The translations under genes were made by a program, and so were the position numbers. 64,000 nucleotides of DNA from Sinonovacula constricta (lineage: Eukaryota > Mollusca > Bivalvia > Cardiida > Solecurtidae). The notes under the pieces are model-generated. The model was not told the origin of the DNA, searched no databases, and saw only the letters and a list, made by a program, of their open reading frames with translations. Below, piece by piece: positions 23,375-35,950 of this stretch. Positions within the stretch are counted from its first letter, which is position 1. Every line of letters starts with the position of its first letter. Location: the NCBI GenBank assembly GCA_007844125.1, contig CM017572.1, positions 26,245,879 to 26,309,878 on the forward strand, written 5' to 3'.

Positions 23375-26148
23375 TCAGTATGTGGAGGGGAATAGTAGAC
23401 TCAGTAGCTGCAATGAAAAAGAAAGATTGAATTACTTATACATAAAATATAACAAACAAGAAACGAAATCGCTGACATGAAATCCCTTTATAATTATGTA
23501 CGTTGGTACTATACACTGAACTGCAGTTAAGTTTATGTCACTAGTTATAAAAAAAAAATATTTTTCTAATTATCTTAAATTAATTAACCATTTTCTCATT
23601 TTGTAAATTATTAAAATTATTTTTGCAAAGTGTGGACATTGGTGACATCAGATCAAAATTTATTCTCAATATTTGAAAATGTAAAAGTGTTTGTTGCCAA
23701 GAAATTAATGTACTTTGCTTTAAATTTACACTTGTACGCTCTATGACAAAGTAAACAAATTTATTTTACACATACATTTATGTAATAGTCTTGGAATTCC
23801 AGTGAAGTGACCTTCCCGTTGACTGAAAGAAACGAAGACAAAATCAGAGTTCAATTGGCAGTGAGTTATTACTCTCACTTCAATGGCGAGTGGGCAGGAA
23901 TTGAAATGCAGATGAAACAGGGAAAAGCTGTATCTGATTAATTACAGGAAATGCTGGTATGCTCAATTCATACTAACAATTCACTGTATCATAGAATAGC
24001 AGTCAGGAAGTGTCGGGTTATGACACCGCCTTTGAATGCCATTACGTTATAATCATAATATTTGATAATCTATTAAATAACAATATACACTTACGGTCCG
24101 AATCCATGATGTTGAACTGGTCAGACACCTTGTCCACAGTAAGACAATCTGTCTTGTTGACGTCGAAATGTTCGTAGATGGTCCGGGCAATGGTTGGGGT
24201 GCCCGCCGAGAAATGGACATACTCGTCCTCAGTCATACACCCGTCATCTGTTAGGAAGAATGTTATGTGTTGAAATATGAAGCACAATGCCGATGTTTTT
24301 GTTATGCAGTGGTAGAGGGAGCCTGGAAACCAAGTCTTTGAACAGAACATAAGGTCATAAATCTAGTTTTCTATTAAAGCCAAACATCAATATTAATACA
24401 AAATACATAATGCTGGAGCTTCTAGTCGTGTCGGATTTGACGACAGAAGCCTAAAGATACGTTGTCAATACACGTATTTATTTCCTTTAAATGGATTGAA
24501 ACGACAAACAAATTGGTTCTTGTTTTAAACCGATAAAATAGCATACATTTATTACTGCGACTCCCAATTATGAAGTTTCGAAGGAGAAAGATAGTGTCTA
24601 GGGAATATGTGTAGGAAAGAAAAGATGCACTGCATGTCCTTTTGAAAACCTAAAACAATATGAAAGTGATGTCTACGAAACGATCCTGCACCATCCGTTA
24701 AGGGGACATGATCGACTCTAAAAATTAAGGTATTTTCGATAAATTGTGATAATAGCTCGTTTGAGTTCACTTGTACTTTGATTCACAACCAAACCTAGCT
24801 ATAAAGCAAAATACAAATTCTTGATAAGACAGACTGTCAGAGTCTCCGACGATGACGATGGTGTCAAACTCATAGCGCTCAATGTAGCCGTCTGAATCGA
24901 AATCGACGTGGACGAAACTGTCGTTTATGATTTTCAGAAGCTGGTCTCGTGGCGGTAAACCGTGACTGAAACACAAATACAAGTCAAGATATCGGACATG
25001 GTAACACAATCGGTAGAGCGTCGGCTCCAAGTACGGGAAGCCCCGGGTTCGATCCCGGACCGCGACATACCAAAGTGTTTAAATGATAATCGTATAGCTC
25101 CCTTGCTAAGGCTCATGCAAATATAAAGGTAGTTCCACGACTCGTTGGCCTGGTGTCAGGATAATGTGACTGTATGTGGTATAATGTCAGATGTTGAAGG
25201 CATGCTATACACAGTGAAGGCAGAATTATAACTGCTTCAAGTAAACACCGGTTCCGGATAGGTGAAATATTGTTGGTGGGACGATAAACCCAATAAACGT
25301 AAACGCAAACAAGTCGAGAATACTGTATTTACAATACTCTACAAGCTTTCCTTTAATAAGGGAATATGACGAAGTCTTGTGAGCATTGTAACAGTTACCA
25401 AAATTTGAAACGGCACAGGACAACTTAACTTGCTCAATCTTTTTCAAAACATTTTTGTGCGGGCTAAAAACAATTTTTTTGTATAAGATCGAGTATAAGA
25501 TTGGTTTGATAACCTTGCTTGAAAACGTGTAACCATTCGTTAAGTTAAATGAAAAAAAAAGGTAGAATCTTGTACCCATAAACTACTCTTATCTGAAACT
25601 TTCATCAAGTATCAAATGGAATGTTATGTTATGGTGACAAAGGGTTTCTAGAGGTTTAAATTGATACTGTCCCTTTAAAAATAAAACAAGCAGATTTATA
25701 GTTCCCAATGCCTGATAAAGAAAACTAATGTTTTGGACCAAATCCAGAACTCTTATCCTAACTTGAATGCTATCTTTGATAAAGGACGAGAAGACAATGA
25801 TTTACTTACTTTCCATTCGTGTCTGGAGTGCTTTGACTGAAAGGAAAAAAGCACAATACATATTAAAACTTAATCCCTTGTGCGTTTAAAACGCGTGCTC
25901 TCTGCAGCGACTTTGATGTCGCAACCCGTGGTATTTGGTTTTCTTTTATGGAACCAGTATGTGCGGATGGCAGACAATAACAGGACTTCGCAACTGATCT
26001 GCATTGTTTTGGTGAGAGTTTCTATGAAAAAGCCACATCTTACGAAAGTTTTATTGCGGCAGGCAATTAAAAAACTGATCAGTGTAGAAAATAAAAAAAA
26101 GTAAATAGTAAGCTTTAGTAGGAATTTCCACACTTTTGCGGAATAATG

Positions 26149-26183
<35 letters not shown>

Positions 26184-26486
26184 GAACAGTGTGTGTCACG
26201 TGTAATAGTGCAGCATGAAATAACCAGAAGATAAATGTCGCAGACAGCAACATACAAATAACAAAAATAATAATATAATGGACATCGAAATATTCATCTT
26301 CATTTTTTTATATATGGGTATACGTAACAATAACGGTGCTAAGTTTGTTGACATTATTCAGATATCTCAATGAGATTTTTTTAATGTTTATATTTGGGAC
26401 ATAGGCATATTCTTTTAATTTCATTCTTACCTGAACACCAGAGCTACAGTCGCCGTAATTATTATGAGGGTCGAGCGTTTATCCAT
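23375..26486 (-). CDS. Secreted four-EF-hand protein, paralog 1
   Basis: Coding exons in transcription order: 26486-26431, 25836-25810, 24965-24835, 24247-24095, 23822-23776, 23407-23375 (56, 27, 131, 153, 47, 33 nt; phases 2,2,1,1,0), giving 148 residues. Residues 1 to about 19 form a signal peptide (MDKRSTLIIITATVALVF). EF loops: DFDSDGYIERYE (49-60), DSDNDGCMTEDE (69-80), DVNKTDCLTVDK (100-111, degenerate, no acidic residue at position 12), DSDLNGKVTSLE (120-131). The tail is LLSLLFPSTY. The protein probably binds calcium outside the cell or in the secretory route; its partner is unknown. A strong acceptor (CCTTTCTTTTAAG) 6 nt before the ATG implies a non-coding first exon. The exon 3 donor is weak (GTCTGT). 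If the exon 5 donor GTATGT is not used, the frame reads on to TAA at 23761, giving 142 residues. Paralog 2 at 29.3-33.6 kb has identical structure, which is the main support. Confidence 0.85.
24998..25300 (+). mobile_element. tRNA-derived SINE, copy 2 (head intact)
   Basis: Starts with a tRNA-like head: CGGTAGAGCGTCGGCTCC, then GGGTTCGATCCCGGACCGCG (good B box). The body contains GTCAGGATAATGTGACTG and the tail GGTGGGACGATAAACCC. The 5' and 3' acceptor-stem halves do not pair, so it is not a functional tRNA. It is about 300 bp and antisense in an intron of EF-hand paralog 1. Its start is only about 33 bp from the exon 3 acceptor. Confidence 0.8.
26149..26177. repeat. Poly(T) tract
   Basis: 29 consecutive T in intron 1 of EF-hand paralog 1. 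It could be an old poly(A) tail on the minus strand, but I see no element attached. Confidence 0.8.
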
Positions 26487-26492
26487 CGTTAT

Positions 26493-29125
26493 CTTAAAAG
26501 AAAGGAAAACATTTTCAAGTCCAACCGAACCTGAAAAGAATCATATCAACTTCGTATATGCCAATGAATATTACAATACATCTTACATTACCAAGGGTTG
26601 CAAGACGCCTGCGACATGAGCTATTCCTTAAGACCCATATACGTTAAAAGCAATAAGTGCACTTTTTATTTGTTTTTATTTTACATATTCCAGATTTTAC
26701 AGTGTTGCAAAGTTATCTAATTCTCTTTTTAGTTTGATACTTTTTATTAATCGCAGTAAGAGTCTACATGGTAATTCTCAGGTGTTATTTTTATGGTTTA
26801 ATGTGACTTATATAATAAATCTTATTTTAAAAGCAATTTGTTTTGGGAACACAATTTTGTTAACATGGTACTTGTATAATATAATCAACAGGGAATGGAA
26901 CTACAGACTAATATAATGGAATGCGTTAATGTAAAGCAAGGTTTGGCAAACTATTGTAAGACAGAGCATGTATAATGAACCAATTAATGGGTTTATGGTT
27001 GTGAAATAGACTCTTTTAAAGTGGTGCATTTTTACGGTAGAGGAAGTGTTACGGATTGTATTACGGTCGAAAAAGTGTGGTCTGTTTAAATGTAGAGAAA
27101 TTATATTGAACAGTATTTTTCCTAGAAAATAAAAAAAATATAACAATGTCACCTATAAGAAAACTCCGAATATTTGAACTTGCCAACAAAAGTGTTCGAA
27201 GACAAAAGCAGCAGTTAGTAACATGCTTAGCTAATTGATTTGACTCAAGCTATTCGAAATATGAAATGAACTTTTAACATACATATACCCTTGCCGTTCA
27301 AAAGCGGGAGGATTTAAGCATTTTCTGGTTATAATGTCTACAAAATTCCCCGAGCTGGAGACATTAATCATATATATTTAAAGATTTGAAATGTATCTAT
27401 ACTTTACTCTCTTTGATCGTTCTTAAGAATATAAAAGTATGTTTACCATGTGTGAAAGTAACATAACTGATTGTGGAATTCTAGTATTAATGATAACAAT
27501 AATATAGCATCTTTTTGGAAGGGATACATGCCCCTTCCTATACGTAAAAGTGTTATCATTTCCAAGAAGTTGTTTGGGGGGTTGTAGCTTTGGAAAAAGA
27601 AAAATAGTTCGTCGTGTAGCAAGAATGTTCCCGCTTAATATTAGACACTATTCATACAAGTTTTACGTATTGCAGTTCAAATTATGAAAAAGGTGTTATT
27701 AAAGTATAGCAAATGTAAAGCTGCACCACAAATTAAATTAGGGTTGAAATTCCTTAAAGCTGGCGGTGGAGGGTTCGAACTACGGTATGGGCCCGAATGT
27801 AATTTTGTAAATGAATTTGATGACTTGTGCTAAATTTTATTTTTTTATTACACATTCGTTATCTGGTTTATAAAAAGTCTAAAAAATCACAACCAAATTA
27901 TTATGGTGAAATTATTTTTTTTTTATATTTTGCACCATCAACAAAATTATGTTAAAGATCATTTTAGGCAACTTTGAAACAAATTGTGTGACAATCAAGA
28001 GCTCTGTCCTATTTGCAATAACGTTAAGTAAGCGGACCAATGGGAAAATCAGCGTGTTAGGTTTGTAAATTATTGCATATTTTGGATAGTTTAAGTTAAA
28101 CAATTGAAGTAACAGGTTTCGTTGGTTTTTCTAATACCATTTATTATTTCTAAATGTGATTCAATAGCAAAACACTTTTCTTAAAGAGAACATAATATAA
28201 TATTTGGAGTTTTCTTATTTCTAAAAAAAGACTCGTTTAATGCCAATTTTAAAAGACAAAAATATATATTTTTTCAAAATTGATTGGATGGAGAATCTTT
28301 ATAAAAATTTGGTATACACGTCTACATTAAGGTATACAACTCGTCTGTTGTGTTAAGGTTCAAATTATATATTTTTCTATAACACTTGATTTACTTTAAG
28401 CGAACGAGTCATTATGAATACAGCGCTATTTTGTGCTTAGTAAGCCTCTCGTGAGACGCTTTTGGCCGATCCTTACCATTCTTCTAGAATATAAAAGCCA
28501 CATTATGCTGATACACTTATCTCAAACGATTGGAAAGGACCTATTTTCTTTATAATAATGTTTACCTTCAAATGTTTATGAAAATTAACATGTCTTAAAT
28601 CAACATAAATTATACTGAGCTTAGAACACATAATCTGTAAGAAAGAACAACGTACCTTGATGATGTGTGGTTTGTTCCTAGACTCACTGTGACGCACGTG
28701 TGATAAGAGTGAACTTGTCTTATCAGAGAGCCTGTTATATGTATCGCCCGGTCGAAAGTAGGCCCAAAACTTTTGGCCACGTTCAGGTCATTTATATGTT
28801 TTATTGGCAACAGACGTCACGTGCGCATTACAAAATATATTAGGTGCGCATTGCAACAAAAGAACCAGGTTCAAAGCGTGCATTCAATGATATGGCCTAT
28901 ACGGATATTGATATTTAAACATAAAAACACAAACAGAACTCAGCGGAGATATATGCAACGTAAGACACATTAGCATAGAATACACTAAACAAGTAAATAG
29001 CACTTAACATTTACAGGAATAAATCAACAATTTGGAAGGACCAAAGCATATATTTTATCGTGTTAAATGCAATCGTGTATCAACCAAAATAAAATAAAAG
29101 ATTGAGATAAGCCAGGTTAAATATA
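26493..29125. other. Between the two EF-hand paralogs; possible 5' UTR exon
   Basis: No coding exon. It holds repeat R3 (27905-28085). On the minus strand a donor-like AAG|GTACGT at about 28650-28658, with a TATA-like CATATAAC about 75-80 bp upstream (around 28735), could mark the non-coding first exon of paralog 1. This is speculative. Confidence 0.35.
27905..28085. repeat. Dispersed repeat R3, copy 2
   Basis: Same orientation and order of landmarks as 15465-15665, with several small indels. Unclassified. Confidence 0.5.
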
Positions 29126-29131
29126 TTTATT
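29126..29131 (-). terminator. Candidate poly(A) signal of EF-hand paralog 2
   Basis: AATAAA on the minus strand about 215 nt after the stop codon. Motif only. Confidence 0.35.
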
Positions 29132-29345
29132 GGTATATTTGTACTATGTATAATGTCACTAAGAAACAGATTGATACGCCGATGCTTATTTGTTATGGTG
29201 ATGTTCAAGGAAATTTTATAACACACTCATTTCTTTTACTTAGCAAAAAAGTACGCAAAATAGTGATGGGTAATCGGAAAGCGACGGGGCACGTTGAGCG
29301 CAGTGTTCATCCTTATTTCCGGGGTACGTAGGCATGCCGAACTAT

Positions 29346-32300
29346 TTATATAGCTCCAGGAAACAGCATACGTAGCAACTGAAATCAAACAGCAAAATTC
29401 TTAATTGTAAAACCTAAATCTCTTTGTCATGTCTGGAAGCTTCTACTTCATGCCCTTCATGACGAAAGAACATCAAATCAATATTGAATCAAACGGAAAT
29501 TAGCTAGGGTGATTGTTGTAAACATGTTACAAACAGAGTTTCTGCATTGAATATTAAAGCACATGTTCTCCTTGACGTTTCGATGAAAATAATAATAATG
29601 TCCAGTTGGCTATATAAACTTACCTGAAAATAGTAACTTTCGAATTCGTTAATTAAGACTTTCCCGTTTCCTGAAAGAAGAGAAAAATAACTGATCGCAC
29701 ATGTACACGTTTGCAATTCTGCACTTTAAGAGAACCTTTGGAAAGCGGACGACAATAAAAGTCGCTTTCTGATTAATTTATATACACATTGATATCGCAT
29801 ACACTTACGTCTTAATGCGGAGAGGTACTTTTGCTTGAGGTTCAATATCGTTCATGAATAGACAGCACGACCTCCATTGTTGTCACGTGCCTTTTCGAAA
29901 CGGCAGTAGTTGCCGATATAAGTGTCTAGATATAAGGGTGTATTTCTTTTGCACTTGCAATAAGAGCCAGGATGTGCCGTAGAGAGCATGCGCTTTAAGC
30001 AAGAAGATGACTATCCCGGGAACTAAGCACTCTCTTGCTCTGTAGATAAATTCAACAAACTTTTGACAGTAACGAAAATAACACTGATGGGAAGTAGACT
30101 ATTTGCTAGTTTTCTTTGTTCTCTGCATTTACAAGGTGCATTGCTAACATCGGTATACTCGGTTTCTTTTGTTAAACAATACTTTGCCAAGCAGCTGCGA
30201 ATACCTATAAATGCCAGCTATTTTTTATAATTGTAAGCTTCACATTATTTTTGCAAGCTACAATGTTACAAAAAGGGAATACTCACTTGTTTCTTTTTGG
30301 ATTTGGGAAGAAGGATTATGTCAAGCGATATTTTTCAAGATGTGTACTGTCAAATAGCTGAGATTTGTTGGTTTTGAATAGGGTTATGAATAAGTATTGC
30401 CCGAAGGACCCAAAACTATTGTAATATGCATGTGATATATGCAAACTAACGGATACTTCTTGAATAAATTTATGAAAACACGGGCGCATGTATGTGTATG
30501 CATGTTACTATGCTACAAAAATACCGAATAAAGAAGCAAAGTTTCAGTATTCAACAAAGTTTCTCACAAAAGAACAAAACCTTCAAATGTCCAATGTTAA
30601 GTTTCAACCCACAAAAGTACCACAGTAAAAGCTACTGACAAGTTGCGTAAGGCAAGTGTTATCACTGAAGACTCAAACAGCATGTGGCCTTTGAAGAAAT
30701 CACGCTTGTTAACCTTTAAACTGCGTCAATGTTTTATGTTTCAAACATTTTATTATTCATAAAAAGGTTTAAATATGTTTGCATTTCCCCGATCTTTTAA
30801 AGCTATTATTTAAGGAAAACGAAAAAAGTCTGCATAAAATAGCTAACTGACGTTAAAACCTTGTTCTGCTGAAAACCAGTCTCATTTTGTTACGCGGTGA
30901 CTGATGTTACCAATGTATAAAAACAGCTGACGGCTGTGTGCGGATTTGAAACCAGACATGGTATGTAACTAACCGTCTGAGTCCATGAGCTCAAACTGGT
31001 CGGCCACCTTGTCCACGGTAAGGCAGTCGGTCTTGTTGACGTCGAAATGTTCGTAGATGGCCCGGGCAATGGTTGGGGTGCCCGCCGAGAAATGGACATA
31101 CTCGTTCTCAGTCATACACCCGTCATCTGGGTCAATCATCAAATGTCACTTTAAACAAGCAGACTTTCATGCTACATTTTTTGCATTTACATTACCCCTA
31201 GATAACGGTTTATGAACTGTTTGACTTGAGATATTATCTCTACCATTGTCAATGATTTAGTTACCACTTGTAGTGTAGAATCTATGACTTTGTAATGTTT
31301 TTAATATAAGAGGTTAACTTTGTAAATCAGACTTTTAGTTGAGATGCACATCTTAACAAGGATTATAAAACATGACCATTTATAAGAAATATTTATATTA
31401 ATCCATTACTTTTTTACATTTTAGAATATATATGACTTTATTTTATTATCAATGAACTCTGGGTGAAATATATCTGGATATATCTGGACAATAGTAATGA
31501 TTATTTACTGACTATTTAAATCTGTTACTTTCACACATACGTGTTAAAAGCAAACCCGAGCAGGCTGCCGTGGCCAAGAGTATAGAGTTGCCAACTTGTA
31601 ACTTCTGTGACCCAACGCGTGGAGTCGAGTCGAAGTCAGGGCGAAACCTTTCAAGTGGTTAGGTTTCCGAAGAACCTGCGGTGTGCCGGTGGTTCAAACT
31701 GGACATAAGTCTATGGTATTTACCCACCAGTGGATGTCGCTTTAATTTCAATAAATGTATCGCTAACGACACGCTTAAAATACCTCTCGTCAAATTTTCG
31801 TCAAATTGTTGTGATATACATGGCGCATCTTATCTAGTTGGAATATCTCCTCCGCTTATATACGGTTCTAAATATGATTAATACAGCCGTCTTAAAATCC
31901 TAATTTAAACGTAAAATATTGTTGTGCTGGAGACATGCAGTGAATACACTTTTTTTTTTGGGGGGGGGGGGGGTGCTGTAAACTTACCGTAAATAGAAAC
32001 ACAACTAAGATAAGGTTTTACATTTGTACATGGTAGATAAGTCAACGACCTCAACGACATTTCAGAAAGGCGGAAAATTTGTTATCTTAACTAAAATTTA
32101 TACAATTATTGTCATCTTATCAACGTCCAGCTTTAATTACTGGAGACCATAGACAAATGAACCGGCATCTAATAGCTCAAGCTATAGGGCGTCGGTTACA
32201 AGAGCAGGAGGCCACGAGTCCAAACCCAGGACGCTTCATAATCGTTAACTGGTAGTCCCACTGCTAGAGATATCAGAAAATGTGACTAGGCATAGCAGCT

Positions 32301-33592
32301 ATATCTTCACTTAAGTGAATATCGTCAGATTATAACTAAGGGACTGTAAATGGAAGAATTAATCTAGCAAACAAACACAACAATCCTTTAAAGACAAATG
32401 TCTTTGTAAAATCCCAAGTGCATCGCCAGTCAGCTAGAAGACTTTCCAACATGAATGTTTGTGTCTCAACTTTGACTCAGACCTACGTGGACCTACGAGT
32501 AAATATACAATATTTTAGTGCTAATGTCCAGTCGTACTCACCATTACTATCACCGACAATGACGACAGTGTCAAACTCATAGCGCTCGATCGCACTGTCT
32601 CCGTCGGAATCTACGTTGTTGAAACTAGCGACCATCACCTTGTTTAACTCTGTTGCCGACGGAAGTCCCCCAGGGCTGAAACAGGGAAAAACAGGGCTTA
32701 AAAAGCAAACAAAGATATAAACATTTTAAGTTTTGTATGAGGTTTGATTGCAGATTAACAGAACAAATTAAACTATAAGTATTCTATCCGTAACATAGGT
32801 TTGTCCACCTGCTGAGCTTTTTTGTGATAGTCAATGTCCACGATCCTTAAGTAAGTTATTGGTTGAAAAACTTAATGATATAGCGTAAGCAGTTAACCTT
32901 AGTTTACCTACTCAACTAAAAGGATAAAGTGCTTTATATTGAATTATTTATTATAGATAAATTCAACGTGGAGAAATACGTCAAGACAATATTAAATAAA
33001 CTACTTACTGTCCGCCAGTAGACGGGGTAGTTGCGCTGTAAGAAACAAAAGCAATTCTACATATCGTAAAATAAATATTTATATGTTATAACTCCAAATA
33101 TGATTGATAGTTATATTTACGAAGAAAGAAAATGTTCAATTCAAAACGACCGATGTTTCGATAACTTACCATTCATTTGAGCGAATATTTATAGTTAAAT
33201 TACATTATAGCCTATAAATAAGAAGTAACAAGACAACCGTGTTTATTTGTTATCCAAACCTATTTCTGCCTGACGTTAATATTTATTTAAAGTATTAAGC
33301 ACTATGGATATTTTCTTTCTTATGACGCCAACAAAGATTAAAGACCTACTTTTTGATCCCCATAATGTCAACAAACCATGCACAAATGGAGTATGAAGAT
33401 TTTTACTTGGTCTTCACTTAATATTAAAAAATAACAACAAAGGTCATGTTTTGGGATGAACACAATACAGCCTAAATATCGAGCAACAAACTTCACACCA
33501 TGGATGTTTTATATTTTAACTTCGTATACAGTACAGTATACTTACCAATGAACACACGCCAAAACCGTACAGAATAACGTCACAGCGAGCAT
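29346..33592 (-). CDS. Secreted four-EF-hand protein, paralog 2
   Basis: Coding exons in transcription order: 33592-33546, 33035-33009, 32675-32542, 31126-30974, 29670-29624, 29378-29346 (47, 27, 134, 153, 47, 33 nt), with the same phases as paralog 1, giving 146 residues. Signal peptide MLAVTLFCTVLACVHC. EF loops: DSDGDSAIERYE (47-58), DSNDDGCMTENE (67-78), the degenerate DVNKTDCLTVDK, and DSDGNGKVLINE. The C-terminus is LLRMLFPGAI. Exon 4 is almost identical to that of paralog 1 (about five amino-acid differences), while the signal exon and exons 2-3 have diverged. All splice sites are standard; the exon 3 donor is a strong GTGAGT. The small 27-nt exon encodes a low-complexity TTPSTGG linker. 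An acceptor (CAAATTTCAG) 8 nt before the ATG leads to a likely 5' UTR exon at 33728-33835. Confidence 0.87.
29955..30250. repeat. Dispersed repeat R4, copy 1 (intronic)
   Basis: Resembles 48290-48600: both carry AAGAGC(C/A)(A/C)GGATGTG, then GAGAG(C/T)ATG, then TTTGTTAAACAA and (A/T)TAAATGCC near the end. Diverged, unclassified. Lies in intron 4 of EF-hand paralog 2. Confidence 0.45.
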
Positions 33593-33727
33593 TTTGTACA
33601 CTGAAATTTGAAAAAGAAACACCTTTTAAATGAAAAATCAATTACCTTAAGAAAAGACATTAAGATAAACAATGTTTTTTCTAATATAAAGGCAGCACAT
33701 TCTCACGCAGACTTTGAAAGTACATAC

Positions 33728-33835
33728 CGTGTTTAACCTACGATAGTTTATGTATTGACCCTTTCTGAAAGTCTTTGACCGTTGGTCCGGACATAGATAA
33801 CGGTTATCTTGCAATAATTTTCCTAGTGGTCCTGA
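33728..33835 (-). other. Probable 5' UTR exon of EF-hand paralog 2
   Basis: On the minus strand a donor AACACG|GTATGTA ends this segment at 33728, and the acceptor for the coding exon is at 33601. The upper end is set about 30 bp below the TATA box, so it is approximate. Confidence 0.45.
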
Positions 33836-33862
33836 AGGCTGCTTATATCTAGACCCTGCACT

Positions 33863-33869
33863 CTTTATA
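33863..33869 (-). promoter_or_regulatory. TATA box of EF-hand paralog 2
   Basis: TATAAAG on the minus strand, 271 bp upstream of the ATG and correctly placed for the inferred 5' UTR exon. Confidence 0.45.
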
Positions 33870-34839
33870 CGAGGTTAATTAAAGTTTAGACGCCCTTCTG
33901 TTTGTCTGTTGTTTGTGGTCTTTTCTTACAGCGTGAGGTTAAGTATGGGGAGATACATCCAGCAAACACAACTAAATAAATGTTAAGGTATAGCCTCCCT
34001 TTGAATGAAGAGTGCTGTATTCTTTGTATTTCTCTTTGTAAAATTTGTATAAATATTCATTAATATAGAATATTTGGTACGTGCACAAGTAACGCTGGTA
34101 TACATGTGCTTCTGAATGCTTTCTGAATGGACGAAACGTGAAACTAATGTGATTTCCTCACTATTGGTCAAATTTATAATTAAAAATTCTGTTGCTTAGT
34201 ATATTTCCAGTCTGCATATGCAAAATATCAGGAATAAACATCATGTATATGCGTTATTCATAAAAATACACCGATTGGTTGGATATAACAATGCAATAAT
34301 TCAAAGGAAAGGTACATGTAATAAAAAGTTTTCTTTGTCGCGTACATACGATAAACTGTGATCATTTCGGTATAATAAAATTATGGTCAATGTTGTATGA
34401 TTACTCACTAACCATAGTCAGGTCAATCGTGCAAACGAGAAAACATCTCTTATAGGTTCTGTCAACAGGCCAGAATGAGCCAGGACTTTGCTAGATATAA
34501 AGGTGGGTTGCTTTGGGTAAAAAGTAAAATCATGTTTAGTTTACAAATTTACGTTAATGGAAATAAACGAAAAGAAAAAAAGATAATTTTACTTCATTGA
34601 TTATATTCATCGTCTGTTAAAACTGTACATATATTTTAGTTCTGTCTGGAATATGCCAGCAAAGTTTTCAAGTAACATTAAGTGAAACACATCAGAAGTA
34701 ACAGATGTGTGACAAAATTTCCCGCATATGTAGAATTACCTTCTCCTTCTATTTGTTTCATTGTAATAAAACACTACAGTCAAAAGTCTATATACAAAAA
34801 TTGCAAATAACTTAACTTAAAGATAGCAGACAAGCCTAT

Positions 34840-35015
34840 TCCCAGTATGCTATCCTGTCATCTGGCGAATATATTACCCTACTATCTGTTCGAAAGCTAA
34901 TGCGATTGTAGGGCAAATAGACTGCCGGTATTATCCGTAACAATATTAGAGTTTTCGTGCAAGTACACCAGGTCCCCAATGGAGACTGGAAACCGCTGAT
35001 ATACATGATCCGCAA
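34840..35015. repeat. Dispersed repeat R2, copy 1
   Basis: One of three related copies (with 40445-40605 and 45455-45630), all in the same orientation. Shared order: GTCATCTGGCGAATAT, AATGCGATTGTA, GGAGAC(T)GGAAACCG and a TATA-rich end. No coding capacity. Confidence 0.6.
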
Positions 35016-35734
35016 GATATATGTTTGGTTAAATAAAATAAAACTGAACAAATGATAAGTCTGCTAAGCCACTACAATAGTCCTTTGAGGTAGGGTCTGA
35101 TACTTGGCCTCTTTCGATTATATATAAGTATATATATATATATTCACAAGCGAGGTGTTTTCGGTACATACAACTATTAAGCTTTATCATTACCCCCAAA
35201 TAAGAAGATTTGCCTTCAAGCTTATGTTATAAATCGATTCCATAAAACTGTCGGTTAATTCTAAAAATATATAAATATTATTCATACATGTATCACCCAG
35301 CCCACCCCACACTTTTAGTTTTAAAGAAACATCTGCACAAACATGTGTACTCAACAAGCATCCATCAGCATGCACTATTATGATAACCATATAATTTTCT
35401 TTTCCATTATACACTTTGCTTGTGACACAAAGTGTAGTATACCATCTTAAACATATACACCCTTCTATATACCTACAGTTTATGTATAACAAACAGTAAT
35501 GGTATACCGTGTATGAAGTTTACCAGAAAAACATTTTAAAGGTCAGCAGCAAACAACGCAGTTTTGGGTACATCAGTATGGAAATGTAATTAAAGATACA
35601 TGCGTATTGATCCAAAGTAATTTCAAGCGTTTGCGTTAGCGTTTGCGTTTGACCTAATACCAAGTCATCGCTTTGAAAGTTTATTTCATATTGATCTTTT
35701 CGTTCAGTAGTTAGGCGCGGTTAAGTTATATTTA

Positions 35735-35950
35735 TATTCTGCCTATAGTTTCCACTGATGCACTTGCTTATTGTCCGTTGTTTCACGTCGGTGGCATGTT
35801 TTTATTTACCTCAAGAAAGTGCGTGGTGGAACTCTTAAAATAGGTTTAAGCACTCCTGACGGCCCTTTAGCCGGTTGATTAGTATATGTTATGTTCGTGT
35901 AATGTCTTGTCTCAGTGCTTCTTTTGTTACGTTGTCATTTATCGTACATG
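35735..35950 (-). repeat. Dispersed repeat R1 copy
   Basis: Contains AAGAAAGTGCGTGGTGGAAC, GACGGCCCTTTAGCCGGTTG and GTCTTGTCTCAGTGCTTCTT in the order expected for inverted R1. Confidence 0.6.

Noticed and set aside
25000..25075. Possible functional tRNA gene
   Set aside because: A good B box is present, but the acceptor-stem halves do not pair and the sequence continues into a SINE body shared with two other loci.
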